From Bacteroides acidifaciens (lineage in GTDB: Bacteria; Bacteroidota; Bacteroidia; Bacteroidales; Bacteroidaceae), in NCBI RefSeq assembly GCF_903181435.1, contig NZ_CAEUHO010000001.1:806001-870000 (forward strand): 64,000 bases of DNA, given 5' to 3'. A program made the position numbers and the translations under genes. The notes beneath the pieces were generated by a model. It saw only the letters and a list, made by a program, of their open reading frames with translations. It was not told where the DNA came from and ran no database searches. Below are positions 26,400-34,314 of the stretch, piece after piece (position 1 is the first letter of the stretch; every line of letters starts with the position of its first letter).

Positions 26400-28943
26400 A
26401 TGATGAAAGGTATATCGACGCTCTTTCTTTTATTGACAATCAGTATTCCCCTTAGTGCACAGTATGTGGTACAGGGTGTGGTTACTGATTCTCTGACAAA
26501 AGAACCCCTGCCTTATGCATCTGTACGTTTGAAAGACACCACCGAGGGAACTACTACCGGAAGCGACGGACGCTTCTATTTCAAGACCAACCGTTCCGAA
26601 GCAGTACTTGTGATTTCCGTAATCGGCTATAATGACGATAGCCGGAACATTCGTCCTGCCCGTAACGTATCCTACAAAGTAGCGCTTTCACCTACCTCGT
26701 ATGACCTCTCCGAAGTCGTAGTGAAACCCAAACGCGAGCACTACCGGAAAAAAGACAATCCCGCCGTAGAGTTTGTTCGCCGGATGATTGAAAGCCGCGA
26801 CAACTATTCCCCTTACGAAAAAGACTTCTGGCAACGCGAACGTTACGAAAAGACCACCTTCGCGTTGAATAACTTCGACGAAGAGAAACAGAAGAAATGG
26901 CTCTACCGCAAATTTGATTTCCTCACCGAATACGTAGACACCTCTGCCGTCACCGGAAAGCCGATTCTCACCGTATCCGCCCGCGAACTGCTCGCTACGG
27001 ACTATTACCGGAAATCTCCCCGTTCGGAAAAACAATGGGTGAAAGGACGCAAGCAAGCCGGTGTCGACGAATTTCTCTCTAAACAGGGCATGCAGGCAGC
27101 CATCAATGAAGTTTTCAAGGACGTGGACATCTACGAGAACAACATCTCCCTCTTCACTAATAAGTTTGTCAGTCCCCTGTCCCGTATCGGCACAGGATTC
27201 TATAAATACTACCTGATGGATACGTTGCAGATAGCGGGTGAGCCTTGCGTAGACCTCGCTTTTACCCCTTTCAACTCCGAGTCTTTCGGCTTCAACGGGC
27301 ATCTGTATGTCACGCTCGATTCTACTTACTTTGTGAAACGTGCCGTATTTAACTTCCCGAAAAAGATAAACCTGAACTTTGTAGATTATATGTTGCTCGA
27401 ACAGGAATTCAAACGTGCCGAAGACGGTACGCGCCTGCTCGACCACGAAAGTATCACCGTAGAATTCAAACTGACCGAAGGGCAGGACGGTATCTTCGCC
27501 CGTCGTGTGGCGGATTACAGCAACTACACCTTCACGCCGACCGCCGAAGCGGACAAAGCCTTCGGCAAGCCGGAACGCATCATCGAAGAAACAACCGCTC
27601 TGGCACGCCCCGAATCTTTCTGGGCGGAGAACCGCCCGCAAACTGCCATCTCGCAACAGGAGAATTCGGTAGACCGGCTGATGGCACAACTGCGCGGTTA
27701 TCCGGTTTATTACTGGACGGAGAAAGTACTCTCCATCCTCTTCACCGGCTATATCCCCACATCGAAAGAAGCCCCTCTTTTCTATATCGGTCCGATGAAT
27801 GCCACCGTCAGCGGTAACACGCTCGAAGGCGTCCGTATCCGTGGTGGGGGAATGACCACCGCCTGGCTCAACCCGCACCTGTTTGGTAAAGGCTACGTCG
27901 CCTACGGCTTCAAAGACGAGAGAGTGAAAGGACTGGCGGAACTGGAATACTCCTTCAAGAAAAAGAAAGAATATGCCAATGAATTTCCCATTCATTCGTT
28001 GAAATTGCGTTACGAATCAGATGTCAACCAATACGGGCAAAATTATCTTTATACAAGCAAGGACAACGTATTTCTCGCCTTGAAACGTGAGAAAGACGAC
28101 CGTATCGGCTATTTCCAACAAGCGGAAATGACCTATACCAATGAATTTTACTCCGGTTTTTCTTTCCAACTGACAGCGCGTAGGCGGACGGACGAATCCT
28201 CTTACCTGATTCCCTTTCTGCTGAAGCAAGGCAATACCTTCACTCCGGTAAAAGATTTTTCTACCAGTGCGGCAGAACTGAAACTGCGTTACGCTCCGAA
28301 CGAGAAGTTCTTCCAGACCCAATGGAACCGTTTCCCCGTATCCCTGGATGCTCCCGTGTTTACCTTGTCGCATACCATCGCCGGGAAGGGAATCCTGGGC
28401 AGCGACTATACATACAACCATACCGAAGCCGGCGTACAAAAACGTTTTTGGTTCTCCGCTTTCGGTTATACGGATGTGATATTGAAAGCAGGGAAAGTGT
28501 GGGATAAAGTACCGTTCCCGTTGCTTATCATGCCCAATGCCAATCTTTCCTATACCATCCAGCCGGAATCTTACTCATTGATGAACGCGATGGAGTTTAT
28601 GAACGATGAATATTTCTCATGGGATGTCACCTATTTTCTCAACGGGTGGTTGTTCAATCGTGTTCCGTTGTTGAAAAAACTGAAATGGCGTGAAATAGTT
28701 TCCTGTCGTGGGCTGTACGGACATTTGAGTGACAAGAACAATCCTGCATTCAGTGATGATTTGTTCGCTTTTCCGATTGCGGATACCCGTACAATGGGAA
28801 AAACGCCTTACGTAGAAGCAGGAGTAGGTATTGAAAACATTTTTAAGGTGTTACGTTTGGACTACGTGTGGCGGCTTACTTACCGTGATTTTCCGGGAAT
28901 TGACAAGTCCGGTTTGAGAATAAGTCTCCACATGACCTTTTAA
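26400..28943 (+). CDS. DUF5686 outer-membrane protein with CarboxypepD_reg-like domain
   Basis: An 847-residue exported protein. A signal peptide (ending PLSAQ) is followed by a carboxypeptidase-regulatory-like beta sandwich (about residues 22-105, VVTDSLTKEPLPYASVRLKD). The rest is the large DUF5686 region, rich in alternating aromatic beta strands and ending with an aromatic residue (HMTF), as outer-membrane barrels do. In Bacteroidetes this family is common and its function is not established. The ATG at 26400 follows a TACCTTTG promoter box. It is monocistronic. Confidence 0.82.
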   Translation: MMKGISTLFLLLTISIPLSAQYVVQGVVTDSLTKEPLPYASVRLKDTTEGTTTGSDGRFYFKTNRSEAVLVISVIGYNDDSRNIRPARNVSYKVALSPTSYDLSEVVVKPKREHYRKKDNPAVEFVRRMIESRDNYSPYEKDFWQRERYEKTTFALNNFDEEKQKKWLYRKFDFLTEYVDTSAVTGKPILTVSARELLATDYYRKSPRSEKQWVKGRKQAGVDEFLSKQGMQAAINEVFKDVDIYENNISLFTNKFVSPLSRIGTGFYKYYLMDTLQIAGEPCVDLAFTPFNSESFGFNGHLYVTLDSTYFVKRAVFNFPKKINLNFVDYMLLEQEFKRAEDGTRLLDHESITVEFKLTEGQDGIFARRVADYSNYTFTPTAEADKAFGKPERIIEETTALARPESFWAENRPQTAISQQENSVDRLMAQLRGYPVYYWTEKVLSILFTGYIPTSKEAPLFYIGPMNATVSGNTLEGVRIRGGGMTTAWLNPHLFGKGYVAYGFKDERVKGLAELEYSFKKKKEYANEFPIHSLKLRYESDVNQYGQNYLYTSKDNVFLALKREKDDRIGYFQQAEMTYTNEFYSGFSFQLTARRRTDESSYLIPFLLKQGNTFTPVKDFSTSAAELKLRYAPNEKFFQTQWNRFPVSLDAPVFTLSHTIAGKGILGSDYTYNHTEAGVQKRFWFSAFGYTDVILKAGKVWDKVPFPLLIMPNANLSYTIQPESYSLMNAMEFMNDEYFSWDVTYFLNGWLFNRVPLLKKLKWREIVSCRGLYGHLSDKNNPAFSDDLFAFPIADTRTMGKTPYVEAGVGIENIFKVLRLDYVWRLTYRDFPGIDKSGLRISLHMTF

Positions 28944-29010
28944 AAGTTAAATCCTGCTAATTGCAATGTTTATATAGCAAACAAAGCTCGTATTAGTAAT
29001 TAATTAATCT

Positions 29011-29018
29011 TATTTTTG
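29011..29018 (+). promoter_or_regulatory. -7 promoter box of the inositol-phosphate synthase gene
   Basis: TATTTTTG fits the Bacteroides TAnnTTTG box and lies 33 bp before the ATG. The -33 region is AT-rich without a clear TTTG. Confidence 0.4.
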
Positions 29019-29051
29019 CATCAATTTTAGTTTAATTTTAATAGAATAGAA

Positions 29052-30341
29052 ATGAAACAAGAAATTAAACCTGCTACCGGACGTCTCGGTGTATTGGTAG
29101 TTGGAGTCGGTGGTGCAGTTGCCACCACAATGATTGTAGGTACACTAGCCTCTCGCAAGGGACTGGCAAAACCGATAGGATCTATTACCCAGTTAGCCAC
29201 AATGCGCATGGAAAACAACGAAGAAAAACTCATCAAGGACGTTGTGCCTTTGACGGATTTGAACGACATTGTTTTCGGCGGATGGGACATTTTCCCGGAC
29301 AACGCATACGAAGCTGCCATGTACGCTGAGGTTTTGAAAGAAAAAGACCTGAACGGAGTAAAAGACGAATTGGAAGCTATCAAACCGATGCCGGCTGCTT
29401 TCGACCACAATTGGGCAAAACGTCTGAACGGAACACATATCAAGAAAGCTGCTACACGCTGGGAAATGGTGGAACAACTTCGCCAGGACATCCGCGACTT
29501 CAAGGCTGCCAACAACTGCGAACGCATCGTTGTGCTTTGGGCTGCAAGTACTGAAATCTACATTCCATTGTCTGACGAACACATGTCACTCGCTGCTTTG
29601 GAAAAGGCAATGAAGGACAACAACACAGAAGTGATTTCTCCGAGTATGTGTTATGCATATGCTGCCATTGCAGAAGATGCTCCGTTCGTAATGGGTGCTC
29701 CTAACTTGTGTGTGGATACTCCTGCTATGTGGGAATTCTCCAAACAAAAACAAGTACCTATCTCAGGTAAAGACTTCAAGAGCGGTCAGACACTGATGAA
29801 AACCGTATTGGCTCCGATGTTCAAAACCCGTATGCTGGGTGTGAACGGTTGGTTCTCTACCAATATCCTCGGCAACCGTGACGGTGAAGTGCTCGACGAT
29901 CCGGACAACTTCAAGACAAAAGAAGTCAGCAAACTGTCTGTTATCGACACTATCTTCGAACCGGAAAAATATCCAGATCTCTACGGAGACGTTTACCATA
30001 AAGTACGTATCAACTACTATCCGCCCCGTAAGGACAACAAAGAAGCGTGGGACAATATTGACATCTTCGGATGGATGGGTTATCCGATGGAAATCAAGGT
30101 GAACTTCCTTTGCCGCGACTCTATCCTTGCCGCTCCTATCGCACTCGACCTCGTATTGTTCAGTGACCTGGCAATGCGTGCAGGCATGTGTGGCATCCAG
30201 ACTTGGTTGTCATTCTTCTGCAAGAGTCCGATGCATGATTTCGAGCACCAGCCGGAACATGACTTGTTCACTCAATGGAGAATGGTAAAACAGACGTTGC
30301 GTAACATGATCGGTGAAAAAGAACCTGATTATTTGGCTTAA
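29052..30341 (+). CDS. ino1: inositol-3-phosphate synthase (MIPS)
   Basis: A 429-residue NAD-dependent synthase that converts glucose 6-phosphate to inositol 3-phosphate. The NAD-binding motif GVGGAVATTMIVG is at residues 18-30, and the C-terminal half has conserved Lys-rich segments such as NFLCRDSILAAPIALDL and GIQTWLSFFCKSP. It is the first step of inositol-lipid synthesis. The next genes encode a phosphatase, a CDP-alcohol transferase and a ceramide-type transferase, the order reported for B. thetaiotaomicron. A strong hairpin after the stop suggests that much transcription ends before the next gene, which may tune the ratio of inositol supply to lipid assembly. Confidence 0.93.
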   Translation: MKQEIKPATGRLGVLVVGVGGAVATTMIVGTLASRKGLAKPIGSITQLATMRMENNEEKLIKDVVPLTDLNDIVFGGWDIFPDNAYEAAMYAEVLKEKDLNGVKDELEAIKPMPAAFDHNWAKRLNGTHIKKAATRWEMVEQLRQDIRDFKAANNCERIVVLWAASTEIYIPLSDEHMSLAALEKAMKDNNTEVISPSMCYAYAAIAEDAPFVMGAPNLCVDTPAMWEFSKQKQVPISGKDFKSGQTLMKTVLAPMFKTRMLGVNGWFSTNILGNRDGEVLDDPDNFKTKEVSKLSVIDTIFEPEKYPDLYGDVYHKVRINYYPPRKDNKEAWDNIDIFGWMGYPMEIKVNFLCRDSILAAPIALDLVLFSDLAMRAGMCGIQTWLSFFCKSPMHDFEHQPEHDLFTQWRMVKQTLRNMIGEKEPDYLA

Positions 30342-30370
30342 TTCGGGAAGATGTTCCTGAAAAATATATA

Positions 30371-30410
30371 AACTTTCCCCTTTTTCAGCAAGGGGAAAGT
30401 TTTGTTATTC
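30371..30410 (+). terminator. terminator after inositol-phosphate synthase
   Basis: Perfect 12-bp arms AACTTTCCCCTT (30371-30382) and AAGGGGAAAGTT (30390-30401) with a 7-base loop, followed by TTGTTATTC. It lies between the synthase and the PgpA-like gene. Confidence 0.8.
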
Positions 30411-30431
30411 TTATACATTCTATTGCAAATA

Positions 30432-30911
30432 ATGAAAAGACCTTCCTTTCTACCTGTTTTTATAGGCACGGGCTTTGGCTCCGGTTTTTCTCCTTTTGCT
30501 CCCGGCACGGCTGGGGCGATATTGGCTTCTATCATTTGGATTGTACTCTATTTCCTGTTTCCCTTTACTACTGTTTTATGGATTACTGCCGTTTTGGTGA
30601 TTGTATTTACATTCGCCGGCATTTGGGCTGCCGACAAGTTGGAGCCCTATTGGGGGGAGGATCCTTCGCGCGTGGTAGTGGACGAGATGGTGGGAGTGTG
30701 GATACCGTTGCTGGCTGTACCGAATGATGAGAACTGGTTTTGGTACGTCATCGCGGCTTTTGTCCTGTTCCGTGCATTTGATATTGCCAAACCGCTGGGC
30801 ATCCGCAAGATGGAGAGCCTGAAAGGTGGAGTAGGGGTTATGATGGACGATATTTTGGCGGGAGTGTATAGTTTGATTTTGTTGGTGGGAGCGAGATGGG
30901 TGATTGGCTGA
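30432..30911 (+). CDS. pgpA: PgpA-family lipid phosphatase, likely phosphatidylinositol-phosphate phosphatase
   Basis: A 159-residue membrane phosphatase. I take the ATG at 30432 (MKRPSFLPVF) rather than an upstream frame extension. The family signature GTGFGSGFSPFAPGTAGA follows the start and the acidic motif DEMVGVWIPL lies at about residue 78. Four membrane segments are visible. PgpA enzymes dephosphorylate phosphatidylglycerophosphate; in this gene context the Bacteroides homologue is reported to dephosphorylate phosphatidylinositol phosphate. The 3' end overlaps the GtrA gene by 16 bases, so the two are translationally coupled. Confidence 0.88.
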   Translation: MKRPSFLPVFIGTGFGSGFSPFAPGTAGAILASIIWIVLYFLFPFTTVLWITAVLVIVFTFAGIWAADKLEPYWGEDPSRVVVDEMVGVWIPLLAVPNDENWFWYVIAAFVLFRAFDIAKPLGIRKMESLKGGVGVMMDDILAGVYSLILLVGARWVIG

Positions 30912-31393
30912 AAAAGATTGCGCGGATGATTTCTCAGAAAGGCGGCTTCTTCATGTTCTTGAGGGCGCAACTTTCTGCTCAGATGGCAACCATTGCAGAC
31001 TTTCTCGTAACGATTCTTCTGGTAAGGCTGTTTGATGTCTACTATGTATATGCTACCTTGGCGGGTGCCATCTACGGGGGAATTGTCAATTGCATCATTA
31101 ATTATAAATGGACATTTAAGTCGAAAGGCAAAAAAACGAATGTAGCTGCCAAGTTTGTCATTGTGTGGCTTTGCAGCGTTTGGCTGAACACATGGGGGAC
31201 ATATGCGCTGACGGAATCTTTGGCGAAGATTCCCTGGGTGCGGGATACGCTTAGTCTCTATTTCGGTGATTTTTTCATTATACCCAAAGTGGTGGTGGCG
31301 GTAATTGTCGCGCTGTTCTGGAATTATAATATGCAGCGTCTCTTTGTTTACCGGAATATAGATATAAGGAGCTTGTTCGGAAGAAGGCATTGA
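30896..31393 (+). CDS. GtrA-family small membrane protein
   Basis: A 165-residue protein with four membrane segments and the GtrA family pattern (AQLSAQMATIADFLVTILL; IINYKWTFKSKG). GtrA-like proteins are thought to help move lipid-linked sugars across the membrane. The start at 30896 lies inside the end of pgpA (16-base overlap), and the inositol transferase gene follows at 47 bp. Its place in the middle of the inositol-lipid genes suggests a role in moving or presenting an inositol lipid, which is inference. A later in-frame ATG (residue 11) is an alternative start. Confidence 0.82.
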   Translation: MGDWLKKIARMISQKGGFFMFLRAQLSAQMATIADFLVTILLVRLFDVYYVYATLAGAIYGGIVNCIINYKWTFKSKGKKTNVAAKFVIVWLCSVWLNTWGTYALTESLAKIPWVRDTLSLYFGDFFIIPKVVVAVIVALFWNYNMQRLFVYRNIDIRSLFGRRH

Positions 31394-31440
31394 AGAATTT
31401 GAAATAAATAGAAGAATTAGATATAAACAGATTTAGACAC

Positions 31441-32091
31441 ATGAATTACAGAGATTATTTACAACAACTGATTTATAAGATTATCAATCCTTTGATACAC
31501 GGGATGATTAAAATCGGAATCACTCCCAACTTCATCACCACTACCGGATTTATCCTGAATGTGGTAGCGGCGGGTATGTTCGTATATGCCGGAATCTATG
31601 GTGGAGAAAACGACCTTGCCATCATCGGATGGGCAGGCGGTGTGATTCTGTTTGCCGGACTGTTCGATATGATGGATGGACGTGTAGCCCGCTTGGGTAA
31701 CATGAGTTCCAAATTCGGTGCGCTTTACGATTCGGTACTCGACCGTTACAGCGAACTGATGACTTTCTTCGGTATCTGCTACTACCTGTCAATGAAAGAT
31801 TATTTCCTTTATGCACTTATTGCTTTCGTGGCGCTTATCGGCTCATTGATGGTAAGCTATGTCCGTGCACGTGCCGAGGGTTTGGGGATAGAATGTAAGG
31901 TAGGATTCATGCAACGCCCCGAACGCGTGGTGCTGACCAGCCTTGGTGCTCTGTTTTGTGGCATATTCAAGGACATCACCGCTTTCGAACCGATTCTGAT
32001 ATTAATCGTTCCTCTGGCTTTAGTCGCCGTACTGGCCAATATCACTGCCTTTGCACGTGTGAGACACTGTTACAAAGCGATGAAGGAATAA
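31441..32091 (+). CDS. CDP-alcohol phosphatidyltransferase, likely phosphatidylinositol-phosphate synthase
   Basis: A 216-residue, six-segment membrane enzyme. It carries the full CDP-alcohol transferase motif D-x2-DG-x2-AR-x8-G-x3-D-x3-D ([11 protein letters not shown]...[10 protein letters not shown], about residues 76-103). It joins a CDP-diacylglycerol lipid to an alcohol phosphate. The inositol-phosphate synthase gene upstream makes inositol phosphate the obvious partner, in agreement with published work on the B. thetaiotaomicron cluster. All metal-binding aspartates are present. Confidence 0.9.
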   Translation: MNYRDYLQQLIYKIINPLIHGMIKIGITPNFITTTGFILNVVAAGMFVYAGIYGGENDLAIIGWAGGVILFAGLFDMMDGRVARLGNMSSKFGALYDSVLDRYSELMTFFGICYYLSMKDYFLYALIAFVALIGSLMVSYVRARAEGLGIECKVGFMQRPERVVLTSLGALFCGIFKDITAFEPILILIVPLALVAVLANITAFARVRHCYKAMKE

Positions 32092-32097
32092 TTATTC

Positions 32098-32144
32098 AAT
32101 ATGCCGATAAGTTGATATGCCAATTGGAAAATGACCGGCATATT
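32098..32144 (+). other. intergenic hairpin between the transferase and PAP2 genes
   Basis: Arms AATATGCCG (32098-32106) and CGGCATATT (32136-32144) enclose a loop that itself contains CCAATTGG. There is no T-run, so it is more likely an mRNA processing or stability element than a terminator. Confidence 0.45.
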
Positions 32145-32174
32145 CCTTAATTGGCACATAAACGTACTCTTATA

Positions 32175-33110
32175 ATGATAAAGAACATTCAAAAGCCATC
32201 GAAGAGAGAAACCCTGACCGTTATAGTCATCATGGCTCTTTTTCTTCTGCTGACAGCTATTTTCATAGGGCTCCGCTCCGAACATCTGATGATAGCAGTG
32301 CTCTACCTCGTCCTATTCTTCTCCGGACTGCCTACCCGCAAACTGGCAGTAGCCCTGCTGCCTTTCGCCCTTTTCGGAATCTCGTATGACTGGATGCGTA
32401 TCTGCCCCAACTACGAAGTGAATCCGATTGACGTGGCCGGACTCTATAATCTGGAGAAATCCCTCTTCGGCGTAATGGACAACGGCATCCTCGTCACTCC
32501 CTGCGAATACTTTGCCGCGCACAACTGGGCGATAGCCGACGTTTTTGCCGGAATCTTCTACCTCTGTTGGGTTCCCGTCCCCATCTTGTTCGGTCTTTGC
32601 CTGTACTTCAAGAAGGAGAGAAAAACGTACCTTCGCTTTGCCCTGGTATTTCTTTTCGTCAACTTAATCGGCTTCGCCGGTTATTATATCCACCCTGCCG
32701 CTCCCCCCTGGTACGCCATCAACTACGGCTTCGAACCGATACTGAACACCCCGGGCAATGTAGCGGGCTTGGGACGCTTTGACGCTTTCTTCGGAGTATC
32801 AATCTTTGATTCTATCTACGGACGCAATGCGAATGTCTTTGCCGCAGTACCTTCACTGCATGCAGCCTATATGGTCGTAGCCCTGGTATATGCCATCATC
32901 GGCAAATCTAGATGGTATGTCATTACCCTCTTCTCTATCATTATGGCAGGTATTTGGGGAACAGCCGTTTATTCCTGCCATCACTATATTATCGACGTAT
33001 TGCTCGGCATCTCATGCGCATTGGCAGGCTGGCTGATATTCGAATATGTATTGATGAAAATCCCGGCATTCCGAAGATTCTTCGACAGATACTATACCTA
33101 TATAAAGTAG
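32175..33110 (+). CDS. PAP2/AUR1-like inositol-phosphoceramide synthase
   Basis: A membrane enzyme of 311 residues from the ATG at 32175; a TTG at 32151 would add eight residues. Six membrane segments and two PAP2 motifs are visible: VPSLHAAY with the catalytic-triad His and CHHYIIDVLLG with the second His. This is the AUR1/inositol-phosphoceramide synthase arrangement. It would transfer the inositol-phosphate head group from phosphatidylinositol to ceramide, giving a sphingolipid. Context (inositol synthesis, phosphatase, transferase) and the published B. thetaiotaomicron pathway support this. A PAP2 lipid phosphatase without transferase activity is the alternative. Confidence 0.85.
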   Translation: MIKNIQKPSKRETLTVIVIMALFLLLTAIFIGLRSEHLMIAVLYLVLFFSGLPTRKLAVALLPFALFGISYDWMRICPNYEVNPIDVAGLYNLEKSLFGVMDNGILVTPCEYFAAHNWAIADVFAGIFYLCWVPVPILFGLCLYFKKERKTYLRFALVFLFVNLIGFAGYYIHPAAPPWYAINYGFEPILNTPGNVAGLGRFDAFFGVSIFDSIYGRNANVFAAVPSLHAAYMVVALVYAIIGKSRWYVITLFSIIMAGIWGTAVYSCHHYIIDVLLGISCALAGWLIFEYVLMKIPAFRRFFDRYYTYIK

Positions 33111-33191
33111 TAGTATTTGCTATTATATTTTAGATATTCTATAATGGAAAATTCGGCAGTTGCGACTGCCGATGTGCAAACAAGTGTATAA

Positions 33192-34184
33192 GTGAAGAGC
33201 AGCTACCGTAATATATTCCTCGCCTTCGGCATCATCGCCGTCCTGATAATGATATTCACTTTTGATATGGATTATCAGGAGCTTTGGGTGAACTTGAAGC
33301 GTGCGGGAATATATTTGCCTTTGGTCTTATTGCTATGGCTATTCGTCTATCTTATTAATAGCATATCGTGGTATATCATCATCCGTAGCGGCGGCAAGAC
33401 CGGTTTCTCATTTGCCCGGCTCTATAAATTCACCGTCACGGGTTTCGCGCTTAATTATGTGACTCCTGTCGGGCTGATGGGCGGTGAGCCGTATCGTATC
33501 ATGGAGCTGAAACCTTACGTCGGCATAGAAAGAGCCACATCTTCCGTGATTCTCTATGTGATGATGCATATCTTTTCCCACTTCTGCTTTTGGCTAAGTT
33601 CTGTGCTACTCTACGTCTGCCTATATCCGGTAGGGTGGGTGATGGGCATTATCTTAGGAGCTATCACCCTATTCTGCCTGCTGATTGCCATCCTTTTTAT
33701 AAAAGGTTATCGCCACGGAATGGCAATAGCCTGTGTCCGCATGGGTAGCCATATCCCTTTTTTGAAAAAGAAAGTGCTCCGCTTTGCCGAAACTCACCGG
33801 GAAAAACTTGAAAATATAGATACACAAATCGCCCTTCTTCATCAGCAAAAGAAACGTACCTTTTACGCAGCCCTCTTTCTCGAATATACAGCCCGCGTCG
33901 TTAGTTGCCTTGAAATATGGCTGATACTGAACGTATTGACAACGAACGTCAGTTTTGCCGACTGCTGCCTGATTGCCGCTTTCTCTTCTTTACTTGCCAA
34001 CCTTTTATTCTTCCTGCCGATGCAGCTAGGCGGACGTGAAGGCGGATTCGCCCTCGCCGTAGGCGGTCTTTCTCTCTCCGGTGCTTACGGAGTCTATGCT
34101 GCATTGATTACCCGCGTGCGCGAAATGGTCTGGATTGTCATCGGGCTTGTCTTGATGAAGGTTGGTAATAAGAAGAAAAACTAG
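33192..34184 (+). CDS. YbhN/LPG-synthase-TM-like membrane protein (flippase family)
   Basis: A 330-residue protein starting at GTG 33192, with about eight membrane segments and the UPF0104/lysylphosphatidylglycerol-synthase membrane-domain pattern (TGFALNYVTPVGLMGGEPYR). There is no attached synthetase domain. Family members such as YbhN have been linked to lipid movement across membranes. The gene follows the inositol-phosphoceramide synthase gene in the same direction with only a small hairpin (33153-33172) between them. It may handle the lipids made by that cluster; this is inference. Confidence 0.8.
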   Translation: MKSSYRNIFLAFGIIAVLIMIFTFDMDYQELWVNLKRAGIYLPLVLLLWLFVYLINSISWYIIIRSGGKTGFSFARLYKFTVTGFALNYVTPVGLMGGEPYRIMELKPYVGIERATSSVILYVMMHIFSHFCFWLSSVLLYVCLYPVGWVMGIILGAITLFCLLIAILFIKGYRHGMAIACVRMGSHIPFLKKKVLRFAETHREKLENIDTQIALLHQQKKRTFYAALFLEYTARVVSCLEIWLILNVLTTNVSFADCCLIAAFSSLLANLLFFLPMQLGGREGGFALAVGGLSLSGAYGVYAALITRVREMVWIVIGLVLMKVGNKKKN

Positions 34185-34255
34185 ACAATATCTTGCGCCA
34201 ATATTGAACAGGAAAAAAATAATTCATGTCGCTTTGTAAAAATAAGATAGTATGA

Positions 34256-34286
34256 TTTGGATAGCTCACATGAATAGTTAACTTTG
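34256..34286 (+). promoter_or_regulatory. consensus Bacteroides promoter of the metalloprotease gene
   Basis: The -33 box TTTG (34256-34259), a 19-bp spacer and the -7 box TAACTTTG (34279-34286) all fit the consensus. The start codon lies 28 bp downstream. Confidence 0.75.
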
Positions 34287-34314
34287 CAGTTACTAACATC
34301 TTAAAAATAAAAGC

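Noticed and set aside
26688..27995. Minus-strand open frame of 435 codons
   Set aside because: It lies wholly antisense to the DUF5686 gene, has no recognisable domain, and its amino-acid make-up (rich in Phe, Val, Gly, Arg) is what the complement of a well-coded gene gives.
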